Assembly (NCBI GenBank): GCA_018672475.1
Contig: JABHFS010000209.1
Location: 1-50,628, forward strand
Length of the DNA: 50,628 nucleotides
Direction: 5' to 3'
From: Gemmatimonadota bacterium
GTDB taxonomy: Bacteria; Latescibacterota; UBA2968; UBA8231
In this document: piece after piece, positions 15,787-22,946 of the stretch
Position numbering within the stretch: position 1 is the first letter of the stretch
Layout: every line of letters begins with the position of its first letter
Translations under genes and position numbers: made by a program
The notes under the pieces: generated by a model
What the model was told of the DNA's origin: nothing
The model's input: the letters and a program-made list of their open reading frames with translations, nothing else
Database searches by the model: none

Positions 15787-16587
15787 CTATTTCCAGATGG
15801 TGAAGCCGCCGTCGACGACCAGGTTTTGCCCAGTGATATAGGCGGAGGCAGGCGAGGCCAAAAAAAGCGCCGCGCCTTTGAGGTCGACGCCGTCTTGGCC
15901 CATACGGCCCATAGGTGTGGCCTGACTATAAGCATTAATAAAACCCTGCGGTTGTCCGCGCTCGAAACCACCGGGCGAGATGGCGTTGACCCGCACGCCC
16001 ATCGGTGACAGCAGGCCGGCCAAATCGCGGGTCGCGCCGATGATACCGGCTTTGGCGGCGGCGTATTCGATGGGTTGCTCGGGCAGGCCGGTTTCTTCGT
16101 ACATACGGCGGTCGCGGCCGCAGAGCCCGGCGATGGAGCCGATATTGATAATCGACCCCGACCCGCCTTCGGCCATTTTTCTGCCGAAGGCCTGACAGCA
16201 GTAGAGGATGCCGGTCAGGTTGGTGTTGACCAGTTGGGCAATATGTTCGGGGTCGCGGTCGAAAAAATGGGTGGGTTGCAGGTTGAGGCCGCCACCGGCG
16301 TTGTTGACCAGAATATCGGTGGATGTCCGCCAGGCCTGAACCTGTTCGGCGAAGGCGGTGACTTGTGCGTGGTTGCAGATATCGAGTGCGGCCGATAGGA
16401 CATCGCACCCGTGTGCCGCGCGCAATTTCTCCGCCGCCGCTTCGGCTTTTGTCGCGTCGCGCGAGGTGAGCGCTATGTCGCAACCGGCGGCGGCGAGAAT
16501 GTCGGCCATGTCGTAACCTAGGTCACGTGCGCCGCCGATTACTACGGCCGTTTGGCCGTTTAGGTCGAACATCGTTTCAGGTTGCAT
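15787..16587 (-). CDS. short-chain dehydrogenase/reductase (SDR)
   Basis: A 266-residue classical SDR. The nucleotide-binding loop reads IGGARDLG (residues 17-24), with Asp in place of the middle Gly of TGGxxGxG. NNAG is at 95-98, the catalytic Ser in GSIAG at 151 and YAAAK gives Y175 and K179. The C-terminal ISPGG and TGQNLVVDGG blocks are normal. The length and style fit sugar-acid dehydrogenases such as gluconate 5-dehydrogenase or KduD, but the substrate is unproven. It follows the dioxygenase-HEAT gene by 17 bp. An internal ATG at codon 6 is an equally good start. Confidence 0.9.
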   Translation of the reverse strand: MQPETMFDLNGQTAVVIGGARDLGYDMADILAAAGCDIALTSRDATKAEAAAEKLRAAHGCDVLSAALDICNHAQVTAFAEQVQAWRTSTDILVNNAGGGLNLQPTHFFDRDPEHIAQLVNTNLTGILYCCQAFGRKMAEGGSGSIINIGSIAGLCGRDRRMYEETGLPEQPIEYAAAKAGIIGATRDLAGLLSPMGVRVNAISPGGFERGQPQGFINAYSQATPMGRMGQDGVDLKGAALFLASPASAYITGQNLVVDGGFTIWK

Positions 16588-16604
16588 GCATTATTCCCAG
16601 AGCG

Positions 16605-18080
16605 TCAATGCGTCGGTGAATTGCCTTGTGGGTCCAAGGCAATAGCGGCCCATGCGCGTATATAGGCGTTTTCGTCGTCGCGCACAGCGTCGAGGGCTTG
16701 TTGGGCTGTGGGTGGTAAAGGCGTCATGCGGGCGAGTGTAGAGGCCGCGGTTTCGCGCAGGGAATCGGTCGAGAGCGACCAGCGGGTAACCGGTCGGTAG
16801 TCGTCGAGCGCGCCGAGCAAGGCTTGTGCGGTAATATCCTCCGGGCCGATTTGGCCGATGGCCTCGGCGGCATGGCGGCGGACCCATTCGTTTTCGTCGT
16901 TGAGTGCGGCGGCCAACGCAGATAGGGCCGGTCGGGCATCACGTCCGATATGGCCCAGGGCCGTGGCGGCGGCGGCGCGGACAGAGTCTTCGCCGTCTGC
17001 CAGCACTTCGATTAGAGGATTCAGCGCTGCGGATCCGGCGGCGGCTAGGCCGTAGACGGCGTTGAGTTGGCTGGGGCTGGTGAAGTCGCCGCGGTCGAGG
17101 TTGGCTTGCCAGTGTTCTGGCGCTTCGCGGCGCAGGGCGTCGAGCAATGGCCCGACGGCGCCCTGCGCCGCCAGCGCATAGGCGGCGTTCAGGCGCACCG
17201 GCTCGTCGGTGTCTTGTAGGCGGGCGGTCAATGCGGGCACGGCCTCGTTGGCGCGGGCCAGGCCGAGGTCATCGGCTGCGCGTCGGCGAATGTGCGGGTC
17301 AGGTTCGTCGAGTTCGCGGATGCGGGCGTTGATATCGCGCGGGTCCATTGCGGCTAAGGCCGGGCTTTCTTCGCCTCGGTGCCAGTGCCACATCCGCCGC
17401 GATAAGGTGCGGTGGTCTCCCTCCGCCGGTGTCCAAGCCGCACCGTGCGTGTCCCAGGCCGGGGCAGTGGGTTCGGCGCGTCGGCCAAAAAGGAATTTCA
17501 GCATATAGCGGGTTTGATCGCTAGTATTGGCCGTGGCCTTGTGCCAGATATCGTAGTGGGCGATGACGACGGTACCCGCCTCGACACAAAGTTCGAGACC
17601 GGGTGCGTCGGGTGTGGCGTCCATGTAGTGCTGGGTGCGGGGTTGGATCGCGGTCGGTCCCATGTGCTGGGTGATGGTCTGTGGATAGTAGAGCAGCAGC
17701 AGCCAACGGCCCCGATGACAGCGCGGATGACCGGTGATGGGGTAGTCCTTGTGCCAGGCCTGCGCTTGGCTGTCGGGGTTCCAATCGTGGCAATGCCGAT
17801 GGGGGTGCAGGATATAGTCGGGGCCGAGCAGGCTGGTGAGCGCGCCATCGACGGCGGGGTCGGCGAAGAGCTCTGCCAGCTCAGAAACTTGCGGTAGCAG
17901 GTCGTTGCCGGGATTGCCATTTTTTTCGATCAATGCGTCGAGCTGGTTTTTTAGCGCCGAGTGATACGTGTCGGGTAGGGTCGGTTTGACGGTGATATGG
18001 CCGTCGACGATAAAGCGCTGGAGTGTCGCGTCGCCGAGTAGGTGGGGCTGTGGTTTCATAGCGATTGGCTTGTATTTCAT
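16605..18080 (-). CDS. PhyH-family dioxygenase fused to HEAT-like repeats (PhyH 2)
   Basis: A 491-residue two-part protein. Residues 15-235 form a phytanoyl-CoA dioxygenase-like domain with AWHKDYP (H110, D112), DIWHKAT (H180) and the 2-oxoglutarate Arg in QTRYML (R191). Residues 250-485 are alpha-helical HEAT/PBS-lyase-like repeats of about 30 residues, each with a pattern such as VRxxAAxALGxIG; about seven can be counted. HEAT repeats normally bind protein partners, so this enzyme may act on or be held by a protein. The ATG at 18080 overlaps the upstream stop as TAATG, indicating translational coupling. Fusions of this kind are uncommon in my experience. The dioxygenase assignment is firm; the target is unknown. 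Confidence 0.88.
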   Translation of the reverse strand: MKYKPIAMKPQPHLLGDATLQRFIVDGHITVKPTLPDTYHSALKNQLDALIEKNGNPGNDLLPQVSELAELFADPAVDGALTSLLGPDYILHPHRHCHDWNPDSQAQAWHKDYPITGHPRCHRGRWLLLLYYPQTITQHMGPTAIQPRTQHYMDATPDAPGLELCVEAGTVVIAHYDIWHKATANTSDQTRYMLKFLFGRRAEPTAPAWDTHGAAWTPAEGDHRTLSRRMWHWHRGEESPALAAMDPRDINARIRELDEPDPHIRRRAADDLGLARANEAVPALTARLQDTDEPVRLNAAYALAAQGAVGPLLDALRREAPEHWQANLDRGDFTSPSQLNAVYGLAAAGSAALNPLIEVLADGEDSVRAAAATALGHIGRDARPALSALAAALNDENEWVRRHAAEAIGQIGPEDITAQALLGALDDYRPVTRWSLSTDSLRETAASTLARMTPLPPTAQQALDAVRDDENAYIRAWAAIALDPQGNSPTH

Positions 18081-19024
18081 TAGGCGTCAAATGCTCCATA
18101 AGCTTCAATCGCGGTGTCGTGGAAGAGCGCGCGGCGTTCGTCTTCGGCGAGATCAGCGCTCCAGTCGAGGAATTTTCCGTAGAGGTAGTTTATGCTGATG
18201 CCTTTGAACTTGTCGACGGGATAGTTGCTGGCGAACATGCAGCGATCTACTCCGAAGCATTCGATGAGTTCGCGGACGACGGCGCCGATCTTGGCCTCTT
18301 TGTCCGCATCCTCGTGGAAGCCGTCGCGCGCGAACCACGGCATCGAGAGCTTCATGTATACATTGGGCAGTTCGGCGAGATCGGCCATGCTTTGACGCCA
18401 AAGATTCTCGTGGGCGTCGTCCTCGCCGTCGTGCAGGAATCCGAGGTGGTTGGTGATGACGCGGACATCGGGGAAGTCGCTCAATGCGGCGGCCGCGTCA
18501 GCGACTTGGTGCGGGTGGCAGGAGAGATCGAAGGCGAGGTCGTAGCGCTGCAATAGCGCCAGGCCCTCGCGGAAGAGCGGGTGCGTGAACACGCCGTCCT
18601 CGACCTGCGGCCAGGTCAGGTCCGGGTTGTCGGGGTGGTGGTTGAGAATCATGCGTATGCCGCGCAGGCGTTTGCCGGCGACTTCGCGGTGCGCCTCGAT
18701 GGTGCGTTCGGCCTCGGCGGTGTCTCGTGCAAGATGCGCGTAGGCTACGAGGCCGAAGGGCTGATCGGCTTCGGTGGGTCGCAACTGGTTGCAGACCCAT
18801 GTGGTCTCCTCGACGGTATCGACGACAGCGCCGCCGGCCATTTGACCGACTACGGTTTCGACATGCACGCCGGAGACGCGTTGCAATTCGGTGGGCAGCG
18901 TACTCATATCCTGGAAGTAGTCGTCGGCCTTGTAGGGCGGGGGATCGCCGATGTTGGGATTGGCGCGTTCGGCGAGATCCCAGAGGTGGAAGTGCGGATC
19001 GCAGAGACGGATGGGGTGTGACAT
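18080..19024 (-). CDS. amidohydrolase family protein (COG3618, sugar lactonase-like)
   Basis: A 314-residue TIM-barrel metal-dependent hydrolase. The HxH motif is DPHFHLWD (H11, H13), a further His lies in ITNHLGF, and the end-of-barrel Asp fits SNYPVDKFKG. These blocks match COG3618, which includes L-fuconolactonase and L-rhamnonolactonase. The ATG at 19024 is chosen because the first barrel strand begins at once (MSHPIRLCDPHFH); the longer frame to 19168 covers the decayed kinase remnant. Its stop overlaps the start of the dioxygenase-HEAT gene. With the PfkB kinase upstream and an SDR downstream, a role in sugar-lactone opening is plausible. Confidence 0.88.
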   Translation of the reverse strand: MSHPIRLCDPHFHLWDLAERANPNIGDPPPYKADDYFQDMSTLPTELQRVSGVHVETVVGQMAGGAVVDTVEETTWVCNQLRPTEADQPFGLVAYAHLARDTAEAERTIEAHREVAGKRLRGIRMILNHHPDNPDLTWPQVEDGVFTHPLFREGLALLQRYDLAFDLSCHPHQVADAAAALSDFPDVRVITNHLGFLHDGEDDAHENLWRQSMADLAELPNVYMKLSMPWFARDGFHEDADKEAKIGAVVRELIECFGVDRCMFASNYPVDKFKGISINYLYGKFLDWSADLAEDERRALFHDTAIEAYGAFDA

Positions 19025-19043
19025 AGCAAAAGGCCTTTCGCGT

Positions 19044-19290
19044 TTAGAGCTGGGTCGGAATGTAGTCTTGTATTTGCTGCGATTTTTTGTCTTCGGTGTC
19101 GATCTGCTGCGGATAATATAGGGTCTTGGTGCGCGGCGACACAGCGCGCGGTTTGGTGGAGCGTCCAACGGCCGGTTTCGTCGCCGCGTTCGATAAGCCG
19201 CTGGTGGATGGTTTCGACGGAAGCAGTCAGGCAGAAGTGGTGAAGGTCCGGGGTGATTTGTGACAATCCGCCGTTGATCATGACGATCAT
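19044..19290 (-). pseudogene. P-loop kinase remnant with the ATP-binding loop deleted
   Basis: The frame starts at the ATG at 19290 with MIVMINGG, the usual first strand of AAA_33-type small kinases, which should run on into GxGKT. Instead it jumps straight to LHHFCLTASVETIHQRLIERGD and then CVAAHQDP, which belong to the C-terminal half (LID and base-binding parts). A frameshift near 19110 then gives QIDTEDKKSQQIQDYIP to a TAA at 19046. The P-loop and roughly 80 residues are therefore missing, leaving about 80 codons. It lies between the PfkB gene (7 bp) and the amidohydrolase gene (19 bp), so it was a member of this operon. Confidence 0.7.
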
Positions 19291-19297
19291 AGGTGGC

Positions 19298-20155
19298 TCA
19301 GCCGAAGGCCGCTTTTACTTCGTCGGGCAATTGCAGGTGGGCGCCAGGGTGCTGGACGGCGGCGGCCCCGGCGGTGCAGGCCAGGTTTAGGACCTGTTGC
19401 TGGTTGGTGTCGAGCAAGGCGCCGGCGGCCAACACCCCGCTAAAGGCGTCGCCGGCGCCAACCGCGTCGACGACGGGCACCGGTTCGAGCCGCTTTTCGA
19501 ACGAGGTTTTTGCATAGTGGAGCTGTGCGCCTTTTGCGCCGAGGGTGATGGCCAGGCAGTCCAATGCGAAGCGTGCGATAAGATCCACGGGCCGGTCGAC
19601 GTCGGCGATTAGCCGCACTTCCTCCCACTCCTCGTCGTTGAGTTTGACGATGCTCGCCGCTTCGAGGCCAAAGAGCACGGTTTCTCTTGAGTAGGCGTCC
19701 TTGCGCAGGTTGATGTCAAAGAAACGGTGTCGGGGGTTGGTCGCGAGCAAGTGTTCTAACCCCGGGCGGTTGGCTGGGCTGCGCTGGGCGGCGGTGCCGT
19801 AGTAGATCAGGTCGGGTGGTTGGTCTAATGCTGGTTGTGTTTCGATATGGTCCCAGGCTACACCCGAGCGGATGGTATAGGAGGGCTGGCCGTCCTGCAG
19901 AAATACGTCGACGGTGCCGGTGGGCTCGGGCCGGTCGGCGACGTATTGCTGGCCTATATCGGCGCGGGTGAGAAAAGCTCTAGCTTGTCGGCCTAAGTCG
20001 TCGCGGCCCACGGCGCTGATCATCGCGACGGGGAAACCGAGTTGGCGCAGATTCCAGGCGAAGTTTAGCGCCGCACCACCCAAGCAGGTGCGGTCGGTAA
20101 AACAGTCGTAGAGGATTTCGCCAAAGACGATGCAGGAAAAGGTTGTTTTGTCCAT
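19298..20155 (-). CDS. PfkB-family carbohydrate kinase
   Basis: A 285-residue ribokinase-type sugar kinase. The substrate-side motif is CLGGAALNFAWNL (about residues 24-36) and the ATP/catalytic motif DAVGAGDAFSG (230-240) has the catalytic Asp D236. The length and the FGEILYDCF start resemble bacterial fructokinases, although KDG kinases share the same motifs. It is the first gene of a minus-strand run: kinase, kinase remnant, amidohydrolase, dioxygenase-HEAT, SDR and phosphoesterase remnant. No good ribosome site precedes the ATG. A 192-bp gap upstream (20156-20347) separates it from the nitrilase operon and holds its promoter; I see no gene there. Confidence 0.92.
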   Translation of the reverse strand: MDKTTFSCIVFGEILYDCFTDRTCLGGAALNFAWNLRQLGFPVAMISAVGRDDLGRQARAFLTRADIGQQYVADRPEPTGTVDVFLQDGQPSYTIRSGVAWDHIETQPALDQPPDLIYYGTAAQRSPANRPGLEHLLATNPRHRFFDINLRKDAYSRETVLFGLEAASIVKLNDEEWEEVRLIADVDRPVDLIARFALDCLAITLGAKGAQLHYAKTSFEKRLEPVPVVDAVGAGDAFSGVLAAGALLDTNQQQVLNLACTAGAAAVQHPGAHLQLPDEVKAAFG

Positions 20156-20347
20156 GGCGTTTAATATAGGGAATAAGAAACGCTCTTAAAATCGCAGTTT
20201 AATATCGGGCTTAATTGTCGGAAGTGTGCTTGGGATGTTTGGTGGTGGTGGGGGCTACGGGGCTGGCCGCGGCGGAGACGTTAAATGCCCGGAGGCGCGC
20301 GTCGCAACGAGACCATCTGCACCCAGCACTAGACTCTAAGGTAAATT

Positions 20348-21187
20348 CTATACGTCGTACGTCTCGGGCCGGCGGTCTGCGTCGAGAAAGTCGCGCACAG
20401 GTTCAGCCGGGTAGCCGCCGCAGCGCTGTCGCTGCCAGACGAAGGGCACCTGTATATGGGCTAGGGCGATACCTTCGTAGTGGCCGGCGTTGGCGAGCAG
20501 GGTGCCATCGGGATGCACGATGGCTGATTGGCCGAACATCTGTCCAGCTTTCCAGGGCAAATCGGCGGGACGGCCGTAGCTGGAACGGATGAGATAGGCT
20601 TTGGCGTCCATCGCGCGGGTGCGCAACATGGCTTCGCTGGCGGTCTCGTGGTCGGAGCGCTGCAGCGACGGGAAAAACAGCAAGTCGGGTTTTAGGCGGG
20701 TGAAGGCGCTGAAGAGCTCGGGGAAGTAGATATCGTAGCAGATCGGGATGGCGACGCGGCCGTGCTCGGTGTCGAAGACCGTCAGGTCGCTACCGGCGCT
20801 TACCTTGAATTGCTCGCGTTCACCCAAGGTCGGGTGGATTTTGTCGTAGTGCCCCTTGATATGGCCTTGCGGGTCGATGAGGTAGGCGCGGTTGTAGAAG
20901 CCATCACCATCAGGTACGAGCATGGGTAGAATGATATGGGACGCGTGTTGTGCGGCTAGGGCGCGCGTGCGATCGAGCAATACGGCGTGGTTTTGCGCTA
21001 GAGTGCAGTACGCTGCGGAGTCGGCGCCGAAGACATTGAAGTATTCGGGCAGGCAACAGAAGGCAGTGTCTTTGGTGAGTGCCTCTTCTAATAGCGCAAA
21101 CCCCTTTTCAACCATATGAGCGTGGGAGGCGGGCGAGGCTTCGTCAAGGCAAGGCGGTTGAATACTGGCGATGGTAATGCGTCGCAT
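20348..21187 (-). CDS. carbon-nitrogen hydrolase (nitrilase superfamily amidase)
   Basis: A 279-residue enzyme that hydrolyses a non-peptide C-N bond. The catalytic triad is complete: Glu in CLPEYFN (E48), Lys in HYDKIHPTLGE (K116) and Cys in PICYDIYFPE (C150). The pattern suits the omega-amidase or general amidase branch. It is cytoplasmic. It is the last gene of the operon ligase-kinase-dioxygenase-amidase, 4 bp after the dioxygenase stop. The substrate is not known; an amide formed or exposed by the upstream enzymes is a reasonable guess. Confidence 0.92.
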   Translation of the reverse strand: MRRITIASIQPPCLDEASPASHAHMVEKGFALLEEALTKDTAFCCLPEYFNVFGADSAAYCTLAQNHAVLLDRTRALAAQHASHIILPMLVPDGDGFYNRAYLIDPQGHIKGHYDKIHPTLGEREQFKVSAGSDLTVFDTEHGRVAIPICYDIYFPELFSAFTRLKPDLLFFPSLQRSDHETASEAMLRTRAMDAKAYLIRSSYGRPADLPWKAGQMFGQSAIVHPDGTLLANAGHYEGIALAHIQVPFVWQRQRCGGYPAEPVRDFLDADRRPETYDV

Positions 21188-21191
21188 GGTT

Positions 21192-21995
21192 TTAGTGATC
21201 CCATCGGGTCAATTCCATCCACCGGGTCAGTGCGCGCTGCTGGTCCGAAAAGCGGGCGCGGATATCGGCGGGGAAGTAGAAGTGGTGGGCGTTGCGGGGT
21301 TCGCGCATCATGACATTGTAGTGGGCGTGTACATAGTTGAAGTAGAGGTTGCTGCGCGTGCCGGTCGTGGTCTTGGGTAGGCCGTCGTGGATCATGGCCT
21401 CGGAAAAGAGCAACACGTCGCCGGCTTTTCCCGTTACTGGCGTTGCTCCGGGCATGTCGAGGCCTTTGTAGTCGCGCCAGGCTAGGTCGAAACTGCTTTT
21501 ATGCGAGCCGGGGATGCCGATTACGCAACCGTCCTCGGGGCCGTTGTCGGTGAGGAAGTAGACGATGTTGAACATGCGCGAGCGGATCTGGCCGTCTTTG
21601 TAGCTGAAGTCGGTGGTGGGCACGCCGCGGTGCCAACCGCCGGCCGGTGTGTCCCGCTCTTTCGAGATCGACCAGGTGTTGATCAATTGCGGCTCGCCGA
21701 CGAAGGCCTGCAGATAGGGCCATATGCGCGGATGGTCGATCAGCCGGTCGAAAGCGGGGCTCAGACGCGGTAGGCCGTTGAGCCGGGTCTGGTGCGGAAT
21801 TTGCGTTTCGCGGGTGGGGCGTCCAGGGGGGCCGGGTTCGAGAAATTGCATCCACTCGTCGGGGTGGTCTTGCGCTTCTAAGTGGCGCAGAGCGGTCAGG
21901 AGTTCGCCGCACTCTTCTTGCGACAATACACCGCGTAAGACGATAAAACCCTGGAGGTCGAAGAGGAAACGGTCCTCGATGCAGATCTCGGTCAT
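21192..21995 (-). CDS. PhyH-family dioxygenase with an altered metal motif (PhyH 3)
   Basis: A 267-residue protein with the phytanoyl-CoA dioxygenase fold: DLQGFIVLRGVLS at the start, FLTDNGPEDGCVIGIPGSHK, AGDVLLFSEAMIH and the 2-oxoglutarate Arg in TGTRSNLYF (R214). The distal His is H203. The proximal motif reads GGWHRGVP, so the usual HxD is HxG (H122, G124): the iron-binding carboxylate is missing. Either another acid nearby replaces it, the site works like a halogenase-type two-His centre, or the protein is not an oxygenase. It is the third gene of the operon, 10 bp after the kinase gene. Confidence 0.85.
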   Translation of the reverse strand: MTEICIEDRFLFDLQGFIVLRGVLSQEECGELLTALRHLEAQDHPDEWMQFLEPGPPGRPTRETQIPHQTRLNGLPRLSPAFDRLIDHPRIWPYLQAFVGEPQLINTWSISKERDTPAGGWHRGVPTTDFSYKDGQIRSRMFNIVYFLTDNGPEDGCVIGIPGSHKSSFDLAWRDYKGLDMPGATPVTGKAGDVLLFSEAMIHDGLPKTTTGTRSNLYFNYVHAHYNVMMREPRNAHHFYFPADIRARFSDQQRALTRWMELTRWDH

Positions 21996-22005
21996 AATCC
22001 CGTCC

Positions 22006-22938
22006 TTAGTTTGATTCAGTGGTATATGAGCGGATCTTTCTCGCCACCTCCGCTGTGCGATCCATATACGAACGGTCGCCGAACAACCAGACGTGAATCA
22101 TATGAGTATTCAACCAATAGAACAACCGGCGGAGCTCATACCCTGGGCGCAGCGGGTGACTGGCCGTATAGACGTCAAAAAAAGTAGAGCCTACCGTATC
22201 AAAAATTTGTAGATACGCTAATTCGCATTCGACATCGGCGAACTTAGCTCCGCTCGGGTCGACCAGGCCCGCGAGGTGCCAGCCTTCTTCACCGCGATCC
22301 ACCATGATATTGCCCGCCCAGAGATCCTCGTGGATCAGTGTCGGCGGCCCTTGGTCTGTTAATATTTCGGCTGCGTGCGTCAGGGCCGCGTCGATATCGC
22401 CGAGCACGGCATCCGTTAATTTTTCTTCTACATTGTCTCGCATGGCTTGCAGTTCGGGCACAAATATTTCCGCCCAGGATGCGACGCCGGGTTCGTGTAT
22501 GCGTCCGTAGGTGGTTCGAGTATGGCGATGCAGGTCGATCAGGGTTTCGGCTAATTCGCGTTCGATCGCCGAGCGGTCTTTAGGAGCCAGGTCGACTTGT
22601 GCCATATTGGTGCCAGGTATCGTTTCTAACAGCAAGTAGCTATAGGGCATCGCCTGGTCGGCAGGGGCATAGTGATATGCGGTGGGCACCGGCAGGCGCG
22701 TGTGCGTCTTAAGATAATCGAGCCGCATGTATTCGCTCTGCAACCCGCTACTATCGGGGTCTGTGTTCAATTTGATGACGGCGGTAAACGGCGATTGCTC
22801 GAAAGTGAGTCGCAATGCCGTGTTAATCATACCGCCTTTAAGCGCTTCGATTCGCTCGCAGACAACATCGCATTTCAGCCATCGGGATAATACGGTGTCG
22901 GCCTGTTGCAGGGTAAGAGATAGATTAGTTGAGGGCAT
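22006..22938 (-). CDS. APH / fructosamine-kinase-like phosphotransferase
   Basis: A 310-residue small-molecule kinase of the protein-kinase-like fold. The ATP-binding Lys is in AVIKLN (K56), the catalytic loop is IHEDLWAGN (H203, D205, N210) and the metal Asp lies in LVDPSGAKFADVECEL (D227). The last block, with DVE-EL following, is typical of fructosamine or ketosamine 3-kinases and related sugar or alcohol kinases rather than antibiotic kinases. It lies 8 bp after the CoA ligase gene and 10 bp before dioxygenase 3. The substrate may be an intermediate of this operon. Confidence 0.86.
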   Translation of the reverse strand: MPSTNLSLTLQQADTVLSRWLKCDVVCERIEALKGGMINTALRLTFEQSPFTAVIKLNTDPDSSGLQSEYMRLDYLKTHTRLPVPTAYHYAPADQAMPYSYLLLETIPGTNMAQVDLAPKDRSAIERELAETLIDLHRHTRTTYGRIHEPGVASWAEIFVPELQAMRDNVEEKLTDAVLGDIDAALTHAAEILTDQGPPTLIHEDLWAGNIMVDRGEEGWHLAGLVDPSGAKFADVECELAYLQIFDTVGSTFFDVYTASHPLRPGYELRRLFYWLNTHMIHVWLFGDRSYMDRTAEVARKIRSYTTESN

Positions 22939-22946
22939 GGGGTGGC

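Noticed and set aside
20215..20592. Plus-strand frame starting with a hydrophobic stretch before the PfkB gene
   Set aside because: It runs into the antisense of the amidase gene and has no ribosome site; I see no gene in 20156-20347.
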